Source of the DNA: Verrucomicrobiota bacterium
Lineage (GTDB): Bacteria; Verrucomicrobiota; Verrucomicrobiia; Opitutales; Intestinicryptomonadaceae
Length of the DNA: 64,000 nucleotides
Direction: 5' to 3'
Assembly: GCA_023450935.1 (NCBI GenBank)
Contig: JAEXGH010000016.1
Coordinates: 62,001 to 126,000 of the forward strand
The translations under genes were made by a program, and so were the position numbers. Under the pieces are notes generated by a model. It saw only the letters and a program-made list of their open reading frames with translations, was not told where the DNA came from and did not search any database. This document shows positions 8,345 to 18,968 of the stretch, in pieces; the stretch's first letter is position 1, and each line of letters opens with the position of its first letter.

Positions 8345-9190
8345 CTATTTCTTCGCCTTTTTGCCGTTGCGACGCAACAGAATCATGGAATTGGAAGGCT
8401 TGCTCTTTGTGCGCGTCGGATAACCCTTTGCCAGCTGACCCCACGGAGATACCGGGTGGCCGCCGCCCGAAGTGCGTCCTTCACCACCACCCATCGGGTG
8501 GTCGACAGGATTCATAACTACGCCGCGGACTCTCGGACGTCTGCCCAACCAGCGAACTCTACCGGCCTTGCCGAGGCTCTGGTTGCGGTGCTCCAAATTT
8601 CCTACAACGCCGATAACCGCGCGGCATTCCGCATTGATAAGGCGGATTTCGCCGCTGGGCATCTTGACTGTCGCGACATCGCCTTCAACCGCGACAAGCT
8701 GTGCGCCCGCACCCGCGCCGCGGGCAATCTGCGCGCCCTTGCCGGGCTGCATTTCGATGGAGCTGATTTTCGTGGCAGCCGGAATGAACTTAAGCGGCAT
8801 GCACAAACCTACGGGGAATTCGTCGGGGCGTTTGTCGAGCGTCATAACTTTGTCGCCCTTCTTCATTCCGTCCAAAGCGATGATATAACGTTTTTCGCCG
8901 TTTTCATAGCTGAGCAACGCCAAATATGCCGTGCGATACGGATCGTATTCGATAGCCACAACCGTTGCGGGCACATTGACCAATTCGCGCTTGAAATCGA
9001 CAACGCGGTAGAGTCTTTTATGACCGCCGCCGCGGCGGCGCGACGTGATTCTGCCGTAGCAGTTGCGCCCCTTGGCGCGGTGGTTGCTTTCCGTCAAAGA
9101 GCGTTCCGGACGCTTGTTGTCCACTTCCGGACGGCTCAACTCCATGAATCTCTGGGCAGGAGTTAAAGGTCTTCTTTTAATAATTGCCAT
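8345..9190 (-). CDS. rplB: 50S ribosomal protein L2
   Basis: Required for peptidyl transfer and subunit association. 281 residues, normal. N-terminal KGRNCYGRITSRRRGGGHKRLYR, central SIEMQPGKGAQIARGAGAGAQLVA and the C-terminal VRGVVMNPVDHPMGGGEGR signature with the functionally important histidine are all present. Between rplW and rpsS. Confidence 0.98.
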   Translation of the reverse strand: MAIIKRRPLTPAQRFMELSRPEVDNKRPERSLTESNHRAKGRNCYGRITSRRRGGGHKRLYRVVDFKRELVNVPATVVAIEYDPYRTAYLALLSYENGEKRYIIALDGMKKGDKVMTLDKRPDEFPVGLCMPLKFIPAATKISSIEMQPGKGAQIARGAGAGAQLVAVEGDVATVKMPSGEIRLINAECRAVIGVVGNLEHRNQSLGKAGRVRWLGRRPRVRGVVMNPVDHPMGGGEGRTSGGGHPVSPWGQLAKGYPTRTKSKPSNSMILLRRNGKKAKK

Positions 9191-9207
9191 TTTTCAAATC
9201 TCCTCGC

Positions 9208-9495
9208 TTACGCTAACTGAATGGCGTCGCCTGCTTTGAGCGTAACGATTGCCTTTTTCATTTTTCCCTTAACGCCGGGGTTTGCCTTGCGCATGCGCGA
9301 AACTTTGACCTTGCCCTTTGCGTTGAGGACGTTTACTTGTTCGACTTTGACGTTGAAAAGCTTTTCAACCGCCTGCGACACTGCTATCGCATTGGCGTCT
9401 TCGGCGACAACGAAAGTGTATTTATTCGACACTTGCAAATTCGCCGCCTTTTCAGTCACGCGGAACCCCTTGATAATTTTTTCAGGCTGTATCAT
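9208..9495 (-). CDS. rplW: 50S ribosomal protein L23
   Basis: Located at the tunnel exit; docking site for trigger factor and SRP. 95 residues, normal. Typical features are KIIKGFRVTEKAANLQ at the start, KYTFVVAEDANAIAVSQAVE and NVLNAKGKVK. Spacing 12 bases after rplD and 17 before rplB, standard S10 order. Confidence 0.96.
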   Translation of the reverse strand: MIQPEKIIKGFRVTEKAANLQVSNKYTFVVAEDANAIAVSQAVEKLFNVKVEQVNVLNAKGKVKVSRMRKANPGVKGKMKKAIVTLKAGDAIQLA

Positions 9496-9507
9496 GACTT
9501 ACCTTTC

Positions 9508-10137
9508 CTAGTCTTGGTTAATTCTCGACAGAACTGTATCGAGACCCTTGCGGGAAACAATGATATTGTCGAACTGCACAAGTTCCATTGCGCTGAGAAC
9601 CGCGCTTTCGCAGAAGTTTACCCTTGCGAGGTTGCGGCTGGCGAGAATGAAATTGTCTTCAAACATATCGTCGATTAGCAACACTTTGCCGTCGGGCTTG
9701 ATGTTCGAGAGAACCTTCGCAACAGCCTTCGTCTTTCTTTCGGGAGCTTCAAAAGCTTCGATTACGCAAAGACCGCCTTCAACGCACTTGTCGAACAAAG
9801 CTCTTGCGAACGCCAAAATTCTGGCCTTGCGGTTGATTTTCTTCGACCAATCTCTGGGTTTCGGCCCGAAAACGACTGCACCGCCGCGGTGAATCGGGCT
9901 CTTCATCGTTCCGTGACGCGAGCGACCGCCGCCCTTCTGCTTGAACGGCTTGCGGCATGTTCCGCTAACGTGGCCGTAGTCGAGCGTGGAGGCATTGCCC
10001 TGACGCGCGTTTGCCTGATAGGCAACCAATGTTTCTTTCAATGCGAACAGACCTTTGTCTGCCTCGAACTGCGGAATGTTTTCAAATTCCTGTTCGGCAA
10101 AGCTTGAACCGTCTTTTGTATAAACTTTAAGTTTCAT
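9508..10137 (-). CDS. rplD: 50S ribosomal protein L4
   Basis: Lines the nascent-peptide tunnel; in Enterobacteria it is also the feedback regulator of the S10 operon, though whether this holds here is unknown. 209 residues, normal. The tunnel loop has KPFKQKGGGRSRHGTMKSPIHRGG, and the Rossmann-like core includes KVLLIDDMFEDNFILASRNL. Between rplC and rplW, 14 and 12 base gaps. Confidence 0.97.
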   Translation of the reverse strand: MKLKVYTKDGSSFAEQEFENIPQFEADKGLFALKETLVAYQANARQGNASTLDYGHVSGTCRKPFKQKGGGRSRHGTMKSPIHRGGAVVFGPKPRDWSKKINRKARILAFARALFDKCVEGGLCVIEAFEAPERKTKAVAKVLSNIKPDGKVLLIDDMFEDNFILASRNLARVNFCESAVLSAMELVQFDNIIVSRKGLDTVLSRINQD

Positions 10138-10151
10138 ATCGGCGACTCTCC

Positions 10152-10793
10152 TTATTGTGCTTTCTTAACCTTTTTGGCAGTGCGAACAATAACCATATCG
10201 CCCTTCGCGCCGGGGAGACTGCCCTTAATCAAAAGGATATTTTTGTCTTCCAAAATCTTTACGATGGCGTGATTCTGCGTCGTGCAGCGAACCTGTCCCA
10301 TATGGCCGGGCATCTTTCTGCCCTTGTAAACGTGGCCGGGGGTCTGGCGGCAACCTACGGAACCGGGACGGCGGTGCATCATATGACCGTGCGTTTCGGG
10401 CTGTCCGTCAAAGTTGTAGCGTTTCATTACGCCCTGAAAGCCGCGACCTTTTGTCGTGCCGATGATATCGACCATCTGGCCTTCCGAGAATTTAGAAACC
10501 GTCATAACGTCTCCGGCTTTGTATTCCGAAGCGTTTTCAACGCGGAATTCAACCAATTCGGTTACGGGAGATACTCCCGCTTTGTTTAAGTGCCCGAGTT
10601 CCGGCTTGGACATGCGCTGCTGTTTCTGCGCATTGAAGCCAATCTGAACGGCTTCGTATCCGTCGCTCTGAGCTGTTTTTACTTGCGTGACGGGGCACGG
10701 ACCTGCCTCAACGACAGTAACGGCCACAAGACTGTTGTCTCCGTCAAAAATCTGGGTCATACCCAGCTTTTTTCCTATTAGTATTTGACTCAT
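10152..10793 (-). CDS. rplC: 50S ribosomal protein L3
   Basis: Assembly-initiating protein reaching the peptidyl-transferase centre. Start placed at MSQILIGKKLGMTQIF (213 residues); codons upstream in frame begin with TTG and are not L3-like. No clear purine-rich ribosome-binding site is seen ahead of this ATG. The conserved GRGFQGVMKRYNFDGQPETHGH and HRRPGSVG segments are present. It is the first gene after a 393-base non-coding leader that separates it from rpsJ. Confidence 0.95.
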   Translation of the reverse strand: MSQILIGKKLGMTQIFDGDNSLVAVTVVEAGPCPVTQVKTAQSDGYEAVQIGFNAQKQQRMSKPELGHLNKAGVSPVTELVEFRVENASEYKAGDVMTVSKFSEGQMVDIIGTTKGRGFQGVMKRYNFDGQPETHGHMMHRRPGSVGCRQTPGHVYKGRKMPGHMGQVRCTTQNHAIVKILEDKNILLIKGSLPGAKGDMVIVRTAKKVKKAQ

Positions 10794-11186
10794 ATCTAAG
10801 CGGCAGGCGGAATTTTCAACCCCGTTTCGCCGACGCAAACCCAGTAAAACACTTGGTTCAACGCCCGAATCGCAATCTCCGACTCCTTTTAACCTGCTTT
10901 AGGTTTTTTTGTTTAGAAAATTTGTAAAGGCTTCTATGTTGAATATAGTAGAAGTGCTGTCAACAAATTTTTTATTTTTTGCTTATTTTTTTCAACAAAT
11001 ATCGCGTAAACTTTTCGGTTCTTCGTTTTTTTGCGGGATTTCCGCCAAACGAATGCTTCAAAAAATTTACGCAAACTTGTTTTAGACTAAAGACGCAAGA
11101 TTCTTCCCGCGCCGAAAATTTTCCGCCCGCCCCGACGGGGCAAACGCAATCGCCGCGGCGCGTTGCGCGCCTGCGGCTGCCGCCAA
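10794..11186 (-). promoter_or_regulatory. 393-base leader between rpsJ and rplC, candidate promoter region
   Basis: Non-coding interval in a spot where rpsJ and rplC are usually adjacent. On the minus strand a TTGACA hexamer lies at 10963-10958, followed within 24 bases by an inverted repeat with arms CTTCTA and TAGAAG (10931-10954). The best -10 candidates are imperfect (AACATA at 17 bases, or TATATT closer in). Just after rpsJ there is a GC-rich hairpin GCCCC/GGGGC without a T-run. I infer a second promoter or control site for the S10 operon; no known L4-type leader was recognised. Confidence 0.4.
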
Positions 11187-11495
11187 TTAGACGTTGATTG
11201 TAATATCGACGCCGCTGGGCAAATTGAGCTTCTTGAGCTCGTCAACCGTCGTGGGAGTCGGGTTGACGATGTCAATCAAACGCTTGTGCGTTCTCAATTC
11301 GAACTGCTCCATGCTCTTCTTATCGACATGGACGGAGCGGTTGACCGAATATTTTTCGATTTTCGTCGGCAACGGAACGGGGCCCGATACTCTTGCGCCC
11401 GTTCTCTTAGCCGTTTCCACGATATCGCTTGCACTTTGGTCTATCGTGCGGAAATCATAGCCCTTGAGCTTAATTCTAATTCTCTGACTTGCCAT
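11187..11495 (-). CDS. rpsJ: 30S ribosomal protein S10
   Basis: Small-subunit head protein and NusE antitermination factor, which pairs with NusB and NusG. 102 residues, normal. The start [22 protein letters not shown] and the [21 protein letters not shown] block are consensus. Here it belongs with the str genes: it follows fusA by 20 bases and is separated from rplC by 393 bases. Confidence 0.97.
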   Translation of the reverse strand: MASQRIRIKLKGYDFRTIDQSASDIVETAKRTGARVSGPVPLPTKIEKYSVNRSVHVDKKSMEQFELRTHKRLIDIVNPTPTTVDELKKLNLPSGVDITINV

Positions 11496-11515
11496 AATAT
11501 TTTTCGTTTGAATTT

Positions 11516-13672
11516 TTATCTCTGGGGTTTACGCGCAGCACCTTCCTGCACCTGCTTGAGGACTGCCGCGGGAACCTGTTCGAAGTGGCTGGGTTCCATC
11601 GAGTAGGAAGCGCGACCACTGGAGAGCGAACGGATATCCGTAGCGTAACCGAACATTGTTTCGAGCGGAACATTGGCCTTGATGATTGTATCGTTGCCCT
11701 TTGTTTCCATACCCTGAACCTGTCCGCGACGGCGGTTGATATCGCCCATAACGTCGCCCTGATATTCATTCGGGGTCGTCACTTCAACCTTCATAATGGG
11801 TTCGAGCAAAATCGGGCCCGCGTTTTTCATAGCGTCTTTGAACGCGAAAATACCGGCCATTTTGAACGCCATTTCCGAAGAGTCAACTTCGTGGAACGAA
11901 CCGAACACCAAGCGGACCTTGACATCGACAACGGGATAACCCGCAACAACGCCGTTTATCATTGCCTCCTTGATACCGTCTTCCGTCGGCTTGATGTATT
12001 CCTTCGGGATTACGCCGCCGACAATTTCGTTGACGAATTCGTAGTGTTTGCCCTTTTCGAGGGGTTCCAGCTCGATTTCCGCGTGGCCGTATTGACCGCG
12101 ACCACCCGACTGGCGGACGAATTTGCCCACGCCGTGCGCGGATTTCGTGATTGTTTCCCTGTATGCAATTTGGGGTTTGCCCGAATCGGCCTCTACCTTG
12201 AACTCTCTGAAGAGTCGGTCTCTGATGATGTCGAGGTGCAACTCGCCCATACCCGCGATAAGCGTCTGACCCGTTTCCTGATTTGTCGTGACGACGAACG
12301 TCGGGTCTTCTTCCGCCAAACGCTGCAGGGCGATTGAAAGCTTTTCCTGATCCGCCTTGCTCTTCGGCTCGATACTCATTGCTATAACGGGCTCGGGGAA
12401 TGTCGGAGGCTCGAGACGAACTTCGTGGTCTCTTTCACAGAGAGTATCGCCGGTTACGATATCCTTCGCACCGATGATTGCGCAGATTGCGCCCGAGTAT
12501 GCCTCCTCGATATCGTCGCGCTTGTCGGCTTTGATAACGAGCAGTCTCGATATACGTTCGCTCTTGCGCGAGCGCGGGTTGTAGATTGTCATACCCTTCT
12601 TTATGCAACCGCTGTATACACGGATGAACACGAGCTTCCCGACGAACGGGTCTGACCACAATTTGAACGCCAAAGCGGTCGGCGGAGCAAAGTCGTCGGG
12701 GACGATTTCCAAAGACGGAGTGTCTTCGTCGTCTTCGCCGTAAGCCTTGATCGGGGGAACGTCGAGCGGGCTGGGGAGATAGTCCACAACTGCGTCGAGC
12801 AGCATCTGCACGCCCTTGTTCTTGAACGCCGAACCGGGGACGACGCCTACGAAGTTCAACGACAGCGTAGCCTTACGGACGCCGAGGCGGAGTTCGTCTT
12901 CTGTGAAGTTTGTTTCGCCTTCGAGGAAGCGTTCCATGATGCCGTCGTCAAAGTCGGCAACGGCTTCGATAAGTTCGGCTCTGTATTGTTCCGCTTTTTC
13001 CTTGTATTCGGCGGGGATTTCGACGACGTCATACTTCACGCCCTGCGGGTCGTTTTCGTCGTAGACGTATGCCTTCATCGCGATGAGGTCGATGAGTCCC
13101 TTGAGCTTGTCTTCCGCGCCGATGGGCAGGAACAACGGGTGGGGGTTTCCGCTGAGCTTTGTTTTGATGTCTTCAACCGCGCCGTAGAAGTCGGCACCAG
13201 TTCTGTCCATCTTGTTGATGAAAGCGATACGCGGAACGTGGTATTTGTTCATCTGACGCCATACCGTTTCCGACTGGGGCTGAACGCCCGCAACCGCGCA
13301 GAATACCGCGATTGCACCGTCGAGAACACGCAGCGAACGTTCTACTTCTGCGGTGAAGTCAACGTGTCCGGGGGTGTCGATGAGGTTTATCTGGTGTTCT
13401 ATTCCCTTGAAAGGGCCGTCCTTGGTTTTCCAGTTGCAGGTAATAGCCGACGAGGTAATTGTAATACCGCGTTCGCGTTCCTGTTCCATCCAGTCCGTTA
13501 CGGCAGTGCCTTCGTGCACTTCGCCGATTTTATGGACAACGCCGCTGTAAAACAAAATACGTTCCGAGCAAGTGGTTTTACCCGCGTCGATGTGCGCGGA
13601 GATACCGATGTTTCTGGTATACTCCAACGGCTTTACGCGGTTGGGAGAGTTTTTCGGAGATAAGTTTGCCAT
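11516..13672 (-). CDS. fusA: Elongation factor G
   Basis: GTPase that drives ribosome translocation. 718 residues, slightly longer than the usual 690-704. GTP-binding motifs in order: AHIDAGKTT (G1), the DTPGHVDF G3 and NKMDR (G4). Domain IV carries [16 protein letters not shown]. The C-terminus has the domain V block [18 protein letters not shown]. Lies between rpsG and rpsJ; tuf, which commonly follows fusA, is instead next to tRNA-Trp at 26-27 kb. Confidence 0.98.
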   Translation of the reverse strand: MANLSPKNSPNRVKPLEYTRNIGISAHIDAGKTTCSERILFYSGVVHKIGEVHEGTAVTDWMEQERERGITITSSAITCNWKTKDGPFKGIEHQINLIDTPGHVDFTAEVERSLRVLDGAIAVFCAVAGVQPQSETVWRQMNKYHVPRIAFINKMDRTGADFYGAVEDIKTKLSGNPHPLFLPIGAEDKLKGLIDLIAMKAYVYDENDPQGVKYDVVEIPAEYKEKAEQYRAELIEAVADFDDGIMERFLEGETNFTEDELRLGVRKATLSLNFVGVVPGSAFKNKGVQMLLDAVVDYLPSPLDVPPIKAYGEDDEDTPSLEIVPDDFAPPTALAFKLWSDPFVGKLVFIRVYSGCIKKGMTIYNPRSRKSERISRLLVIKADKRDDIEEAYSGAICAIIGAKDIVTGDTLCERDHEVRLEPPTFPEPVIAMSIEPKSKADQEKLSIALQRLAEEDPTFVVTTNQETGQTLIAGMGELHLDIIRDRLFREFKVEADSGKPQIAYRETITKSAHGVGKFVRQSGGRGQYGHAEIELEPLEKGKHYEFVNEIVGGVIPKEYIKPTEDGIKEAMINGVVAGYPVVDVKVRLVFGSFHEVDSSEMAFKMAGIFAFKDAMKNAGPILLEPIMKVEVTTPNEYQGDVMGDINRRRGQVQGMETKGNDTIIKANVPLETMFGYATDIRSLSSGRASYSMEPSHFEQVPAAVLKQVQEGAARKPQR

Positions 13673-13702
13673 TTTATAGTAAGCTTTCTTGGGTTAAGGA
13701 TA

Positions 13703-14176
13703 TCACCAACGCAAGTGCGCAAAAGCCCTGTTGGACTGCGCCATCTTGTGGACATCTTCGCGCTTTTTAACGACTGTGCCCGTATTATTGTAGGCATCGA
13801 CCAATTCGGCCGCGAGCGCCTTAGCCATAGAAACGCCCTTTCTGGAGTTTGCCGCTTCAATGAGCCAGCGGAATGCGAGTGTCTGCTGGCGGTCAAACGA
13901 TACTTCAACCGGAACCTGGTATGTTGCGCCGCCTACTCTGCGGCTTTTAACTTCGAGCTTGGGGCGGATATTTTCCAATGCGCCTAACAACAAATCAATA
14001 GGATCGCCCTTCTCGAGTTTTTCGCTAACGAGCTCAATGGCTCCGTAAACGATGCGTTCTGCAACTGTTTTCTTGCCGCTTTTCATCACCATATTGATAA
14101 GGTGGCTTACCAATGTGCTCTTGTAGCGGGAATCCGGAATACGTTCTCTTTTTTCAGCTCTGTGTCTGCGTGACAT
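13703..14176 (-). CDS. rpsG: 30S ribosomal protein S7
   Basis: Nucleates assembly of the 3' domain of 16S rRNA and lines the E site. 157 residues, normal. MSRRHRAEKRERIPDSRYKS, LINMVMKSGKKTVAERIVYGA and RVGGATYQVPVEV are diagnostic. Located 29 bases after rpsL and 30 bases before fusA in standard str-operon order. Confidence 0.97.
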   Translation of the reverse strand: MSRRHRAEKRERIPDSRYKSTLVSHLINMVMKSGKKTVAERIVYGAIELVSEKLEKGDPIDLLLGALENIRPKLEVKSRRVGGATYQVPVEVSFDRQQTLAFRWLIEAANSRKGVSMAKALAAELVDAYNNTGTVVKKREDVHKMAQSNRAFAHLRW

Positions 14177-14205
14177 ATTATTTCGCCTTATTTAATTGTT
14201 AAAAA

Positions 14206-14586
14206 CTATTTCTTTTCCTTGGGACGCTTTACGCCGTATTTCGAGCGGCTGCGGCGACGCTTTTCAACGCCCATGCAGTCCAACGAACCGCGGACTATGT
14301 GGTAGCGGACGCCGGGGAGGTCTTTCACACGGCCGCCGCGGACAAGCACCACGCTGTGTTCCTGCAAAGAGTGGCCTTCGTCGGGTATGTAAGCGATAAC
14401 TTCATATCCCGAAGTCAAGCGGACCTTCGCTACTTTACGAATCGCCGAATTCGGCTTTTTCGGCGTTCTGGTCATAACCTGAACGCACACGCCGCGACGA
14501 AACGGATTAGATTTGAGCGCGGGAGCCTTCGTCTTCGATTTGACGAGGGTTCTCGGCTTGCGAACTAATTGATTTATTGTAGGCAT
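14206..14586 (-). CDS. rpsL: 30S ribosomal protein S12
   Basis: Decoding-centre protein, classical streptomycin target. 126 residues, normal. [12 protein letters not shown] start, the [17 protein letters not shown] loop with the decoding-site lysine, the [29 protein letters not shown] block, and a basic tail. First gene of the str unit: a terminator after rpoC and a promoter-like pair lie upstream. Confidence 0.98.
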   Translation of the reverse strand: MPTINQLVRKPRTLVKSKTKAPALKSNPFRRGVCVQVMTRTPKKPNSAIRKVAKVRLTSGYEVIAYIPDEGHSLQEHSVVLVRGGRVKDLPGVRYHIVRGSLDCMGVEKRRRSRSKYGVKRPKEKK

Positions 14587-14618
14587 ATTTTCTGATTTTT
14601 AATAATGAAAGAGTCGGG

Positions 14619-14646
14619 AGTGTATTGAACATTTTCCCTTTAGCAA
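14619..14646 (-). promoter_or_regulatory. Candidate sigma-70 promoter for rpsL-rpsG-fusA-rpsJ
   Basis: Minus-strand hexamers TTGCTA (14646-14641) and TACACT (14624-14619), each four of six matches to consensus, are separated by 16 bases. They lie just downstream of the rpoC terminator and about 35-60 bases before the rpsL start, which is where an independent str promoter is expected. Confidence 0.45.
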
Positions 14647-14699
14647 GTTTTTTATTCATTTTTTTCTGCGATTGTCCGACTTGCGCGAAAAATCGCAAA

Positions 14700-14745
14700 A
14701 AAACAAAGTTCGGCGGACCGCGCAAACAATGCGGCGCGCCGAACT
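14700..14745 (-). terminator. Rho-independent terminator after rpoC
   Basis: Minus-strand hairpin with perfect nine-base arms AGTTCGGCG (14745-14737) and CGCCGAACT (14715-14707), with a further GC-rich inner stem, followed at once by TTGTTTTTTT. It begins nine bases beyond the rpoC stop. It separates the rpoBC unit from the str unit. Confidence 0.8.
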
Positions 14746-14753
14746 GGGAAGCA

Positions 14754-17700
14754 CTACTCGGCGGAGGCGGGATTTTCCGAAACAAACGCCACGTTTTCGT
14801 CCTCCGGCTCTATTTCGGGAACGTTTTCTACAACCTTCAAACGGCGATACGCCGCCAAACCCGTTCCTGCGGGAATAAGGTTGCCCATGATAACGTTTTC
14901 CTTGAAGCCCGTGAGATCGTCAACCTTGCCTTCAACTGCCGCTTCCGTTAGAACTTTTGTTGTTTCTTGGAACGACGCGGCACTTATGAAGCTTTCGGTT
15001 TCGAGCGACGCTTTCGTGATACCCAAAAGAATCGGCTCGCTCTTGGCGGGATTACCGCCCGCTTCGACAATGCGCTTGTTGTTTTCCTCGAATTCGTAGC
15101 CGTCAACCTGTTCGCCCCAGAAGTAGTCGGAGTCGCCCGTGTCCACAACTTTGACTTTGCGGAGCATTCTGGAAATGATGACTTCGATGTGTTTGTCGTT
15201 AATCGTAACGCCCTGCGAACGGTAGACTTTTTGGATTTCGCACAAGATGTGTTCCTGCACTGCCTCCCTGCCCTTGATTTCCAAGATTTCCTTCGGGTCG
15301 AAACCGCCGTCGGTAAGCGGCTGACCCGCCTCGACGTATTCGCCCGTCTGAACTACTATGCGCTTGTTCGCGGGAATCAGGTGCTTTTCGATTACCTGAT
15401 CGTTGTCGCCCCTGATTTCGATAATCTTCTTCTTGCGGATTGTCTTTCCCTCGACGACCTTGCCTGCCGAACGCGCCATTTCGGCGGCGTCCTTCGGGCG
15501 GCGCGCTTCGAACAATTCGGAAACTCGGGGCAGACCGCCGGTAATGTCCTGCGTTTTTGCCGCCGAACGCGGCATTTTCGCGATAACCATGCCGGAAACA
15601 ATCTTCTGCCCGTCTTCCACGCTGACTTGCGCGCCTGTGGGAATCTTGAAGATACCGATAGGCTCGCTCTTGTTTACCTTTGTATCCCAAATTTCGATAC
15701 GCGGGTCGAGGTCTTCTTTGTGGTCGGAAATTACGATTGTGCTTCTGCCTGTTGCCGAGTCGAAGTCGCTTCGGTATGTGATACCGTCGGTCATATCCAT
15801 ATATTTGACCACACCCGCCTTGTCCGACAGAATCGGAACGCTGTGCGGATCCCAACGCGCGATAAACTGGCCTTTCTTGACCTTGTCGCCGTCGTTCGCC
15901 GAAATCATTGCGCCCTGAACAATCTTGTAGGACTCAAGCTCTTTGTTATCGGCGTCGAGAATATTGACCATACCCGTCTTGTTAAGCACGACATTTGTGG
16001 AAACTGCCTTGCCCGTTGCGGGGTCTTGGTATTGAAGCTGAACGCTGCGCAGGCCTTCGTAGCGGATTATACCGTCGTTTTTGACCTTGATTTCCGGAGC
16101 TTTGACCGCCTGTGCAACACCGCCAACGTGGAAGGTTCTCATTGTAAGCTGCGTGCCGGGCTCGCCGATTGACTGGGCGGCTATGATGCCGACAGCCGTT
16201 CCGCGTTCCACAAGGTTCTGCGTAGACGGGTCTATCCCGTATGCCTTCGCCGAAATTGAGTTGCGCTTGAGATGCGTAATGGGACTCATCACCTTGATTT
16301 CCGAAAGGCCTACCAAGTCTATCTTGTCGGCGATTTCCTCGGTGATGATGTCGCCCGCCTTGACGATAATCTGCGAGGGATTGGTCGGGTCAACGACGTC
16401 TTTGCTTGAGCAGCGGCCGATAATGCGGTCTCTGAGCGGAACAATTTCGTCGTCGCCGTCGAATATTGCGCGCTTTGTAATGCCGTCGCGGTTGCCGTCG
16501 TCTTCCTCCGCGATAATCACGTCCATTGCGACATCGCAAAGCTTTCTTGTCATATAGCCCGCGTCCGCCGTTTTAAGGGCGGTATCCGCCAAGCCTTTAC
16601 GCGCGCCGTGCGTTGAAATAAAGTATTCGTGAACGCTCAAACCTTCGCGGAAGGAGGAGAGAATCGGGCGTTCGATAATGTCGCCGTTGGGCTTTGCCAT
16701 CAAACCGCGCGCACCGCAAAGCTGACGAACCTGCGCCTTGTTGCCGCGGGCACCAGAATCCATCAAAACGTAAACGGGATTGATGTGCTGGCGGCCGAAA
16801 GTCTTTTCGGGAACTTTCTTGAGGTTTTCAAACGCCTTCTTTGCGATGTCCTCGGTTGCGACGTTCCAAATGTCGATAACCTTGCTGGAACGTTCGCCCT
16901 TGGTGATTGTTCCCATGCTGTATTCGTTTTCGACTGCCTTGATTTTCGCGCGGGCGGCGGCGATGATATCCTTCTTTTCGGCGGGAATGTTCATGTCGCC
17001 GATACCGATTGAAATACCCGCCAATGTAGCCGTGCGGAACCCCAACGCCTTCATTCTGTCGAGCACGGGCGCGCTCGCCATTCTGCCGCAGATATTGAAC
17101 GTGTCCAAAATCAGTTCCGACAACTTGCCCTTGGAGACGAGTTCGTTTACAAAGCCCATCTTTTCCGGCCAAATCGTGTTGAAGATTACGCGTCCGGGAG
17201 TCGTCCTGATGATTTTCTTTGTGGAGTCGCCGTGAATTGTTTCCTTGCCGTAATCGGGGTTTACGTAGTCAATCCAGTCGTGCCAGTGGAGCATTCCCTC
17301 CGCGTGGGCGGCTTCCACTTCGTGCAGTGAGACCAAAAGCGGAACGCGTTCGCCGGGCTCTTTCTTGAGGCTCGGTTCGTAGGTGAGGAAGTATACGCCC
17401 AAAATAATATCCTGCGAAGGCGTCAAAATAGGCTTGCCCGAAGAGGGCGAGAAAATGTTGTTGCTTGCAAGCATCAGCAATTTCGCCTCCATAACTGCCT
17501 CTATTGAAAGCGGGACGTGGACTGCCATCTGGTCGCCGTCGAAGTCGGCATTATACGCCGCGCAAACGAGCGGGTGCAGGCGGATTGCGTCGCCTTCGAT
17601 GAGAACGGGCTCGAACGCCTGAATGGAAAGCCGGTGCAAAGTGGGCGCGCGGTTGAGCATTACCGGATGGCCTTTTGTAACCTCCTCCAAGATGTCCCAA

Positions 17701-18944
17701 ACTTCGGGCGACTTCTTTTCAATCATCTTGCGCGCGCTGCGGACGGTGTGGACAAAGCCCAATTCCTTCAAGCGGCGAATGATGAACGGCTCGAACAGCG
17801 TCAACGCCATTTTCTTGGGCAAACCGCACTGATTGAGCTTTAGGTCGGGACCGATTACGATAACCGAACGGCCAGAATAATCGACTCGCTTGCCGAGCAG
17901 GTTCTGGCGGAAACGCCCCTGCTTGCCCTTGAGCATACTGGAGATACTTTTCAGCTCCCTGTTGCCCGCACCCGTTACGGGGCGGCCGTGGCGGCCGTTG
18001 TCGAACAACGCATCGACCGACTCCTGCAACATTCTCATTTCGTTGTGGAGGATTACGTCGGGCGTTTTCATGGCCTTCAGCGCCTTCAAACGATTGTTGC
18101 GGTTGATAACTCTGCGGTAGAGGTCGTTGAGGTCGCTTGTGGCGAACCTGCCGCCTTCGAGCGGAACAAGCGGACGCAAGTCCGGCGGTATAACCGGCAG
18201 AACCGTCAAAATCATCCATTCCGGACGCGCATTGCTGTGAATGAAGCCCTGAACGAGCTTCAAACGCTTGGAAAGCTTGTTTTTAATCTGCTTCGAGCGC
18301 GTGACCTTCATCTGCTCTACAAGCTCCGTTTCGAGCTTTTCGAGATTGATTGCCGCGAGCAAGTCGTAGATTGCCTCCGCACCCATTTTGGCTTCGAAAT
18401 CGTCGCCGTGGTCTTTGGCGTTTCTGTATTCCTCTTCGGTAAGGAACTGGCGGAATTCGAACGACGTGTTGCGCTTTTCCAAGACGACGTAGCGTTCGTA
18501 GTAAATAACCGCCTCCAACTGTTTGGAGGTCATATCGAGCATCAGACCCAAACGGCTGGGAAGGCTCTTCAAGAACCAAATATGGGCTACGGGAACGGCA
18601 AGCTCAATGTGCCCCATGCGCTCGCGGCGAACACGGCTTGTCGTAACTTCCACGCCGCAACGGTCGCAAACTTGGTCTTTGAATCTGATTCTCTTGTATT
18701 TTCCGCACGCGCACTCGTAGTCGCGCACGGGGCCGAAAATCTTCTGGCAGAACAAGCCGCCGACTTCGGGCTTGAACGTTCTGTAGTTTATGGTTTCGGG
18801 GTTCTTTACCTCCCCGTGCGACCACGACAAAATCGTGTCCGGCGACGCAAGACCTATCGACACGCAATCGAATCTCTTGTCGTTGTCAAAACCCAAGATT
18901 TCTCTGGCTTGGTTCGCCTGATTTGTGGTGTTATTTTCTTCCAT
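14754..18944 (-). CDS. rpoC: RNA polymerase beta' subunit
   Basis: Catalytic subunit of RNA polymerase, 1396 residues. The N-terminal zinc site is intact (C78, C80, C93, C96 in ECACGKY...CDRCG). The catalytic NADFDGDQ is at 465-472, and [21 protein letters not shown] marks the conserved C-terminal block. The second zinc site is gone: the first cysteine position is D816 (EEDDG instead of EEDCG), and the CxxxxxxCxxC positions are H891, S898 and A901 in [15 protein letters not shown]. Starts 24 bases after rpoB. Confidence 0.98.
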   Translation of the reverse strand: MEENNTTNQANQAREILGFDNDKRFDCVSIGLASPDTILSWSHGEVKNPETINYRTFKPEVGGLFCQKIFGPVRDYECACGKYKRIRFKDQVCDRCGVEVTTSRVRRERMGHIELAVPVAHIWFLKSLPSRLGLMLDMTSKQLEAVIYYERYVVLEKRNTSFEFRQFLTEEEYRNAKDHGDDFEAKMGAEAIYDLLAAINLEKLETELVEQMKVTRSKQIKNKLSKRLKLVQGFIHSNARPEWMILTVLPVIPPDLRPLVPLEGGRFATSDLNDLYRRVINRNNRLKALKAMKTPDVILHNEMRMLQESVDALFDNGRHGRPVTGAGNRELKSISSMLKGKQGRFRQNLLGKRVDYSGRSVIVIGPDLKLNQCGLPKKMALTLFEPFIIRRLKELGFVHTVRSARKMIEKKSPEVWDILEEVTKGHPVMLNRAPTLHRLSIQAFEPVLIEGDAIRLHPLVCAAYNADFDGDQMAVHVPLSIEAVMEAKLLMLASNNIFSPSSGKPILTPSQDIILGVYFLTYEPSLKKEPGERVPLLVSLHEVEAAHAEGMLHWHDWIDYVNPDYGKETIHGDSTKKIIRTTPGRVIFNTIWPEKMGFVNELVSKGKLSELILDTFNICGRMASAPVLDRMKALGFRTATLAGISIGIGDMNIPAEKKDIIAAARAKIKAVENEYSMGTITKGERSSKVIDIWNVATEDIAKKAFENLKKVPEKTFGRQHINPVYVLMDSGARGNKAQVRQLCGARGLMAKPNGDIIERPILSSFREGLSVHEYFISTHGARKGLADTALKTADAGYMTRKLCDVAMDVIIAEEDDGNRDGITKRAIFDGDDEIVPLRDRIIGRCSSKDVVDPTNPSQIIVKAGDIITEEIADKIDLVGLSEIKVMSPITHLKRNSISAKAYGIDPSTQNLVERGTAVGIIAAQSIGEPGTQLTMRTFHVGGVAQAVKAPEIKVKNDGIIRYEGLRSVQLQYQDPATGKAVSTNVVLNKTGMVNILDADNKELESYKIVQGAMISANDGDKVKKGQFIARWDPHSVPILSDKAGVVKYMDMTDGITYRSDFDSATGRSTIVISDHKEDLDPRIEIWDTKVNKSEPIGIFKIPTGAQVSVEDGQKIVSGMVIAKMPRSAAKTQDITGGLPRVSELFEARRPKDAAEMARSAGKVVEGKTIRKKKIIEIRGDNDQVIEKHLIPANKRIVVQTGEYVEAGQPLTDGGFDPKEILEIKGREAVQEHILCEIQKVYRSQGVTINDKHIEVIISRMLRKVKVVDTGDSDYFWGEQVDGYEFEENNKRIVEAGGNPAKSEPILLGITKASLETESFISAASFQETTKVLTEAAVEGKVDDLTGFKENVIMGNLIPAGTGLAAYRRLKVVENVPEIEPEDENVAFVSENPASAE

Positions 18945-18968
18945 ATAAAAACTCCTTAGCGTTCCGTA

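Noticed and set aside
10889..10911. Plus-strand terminator AACCT-GCTTT-AGGTT followed by T-run
   Set aside because: No plus-strand gene upstream; on the coding strand it is only a weak hairpin in the rplC leader.
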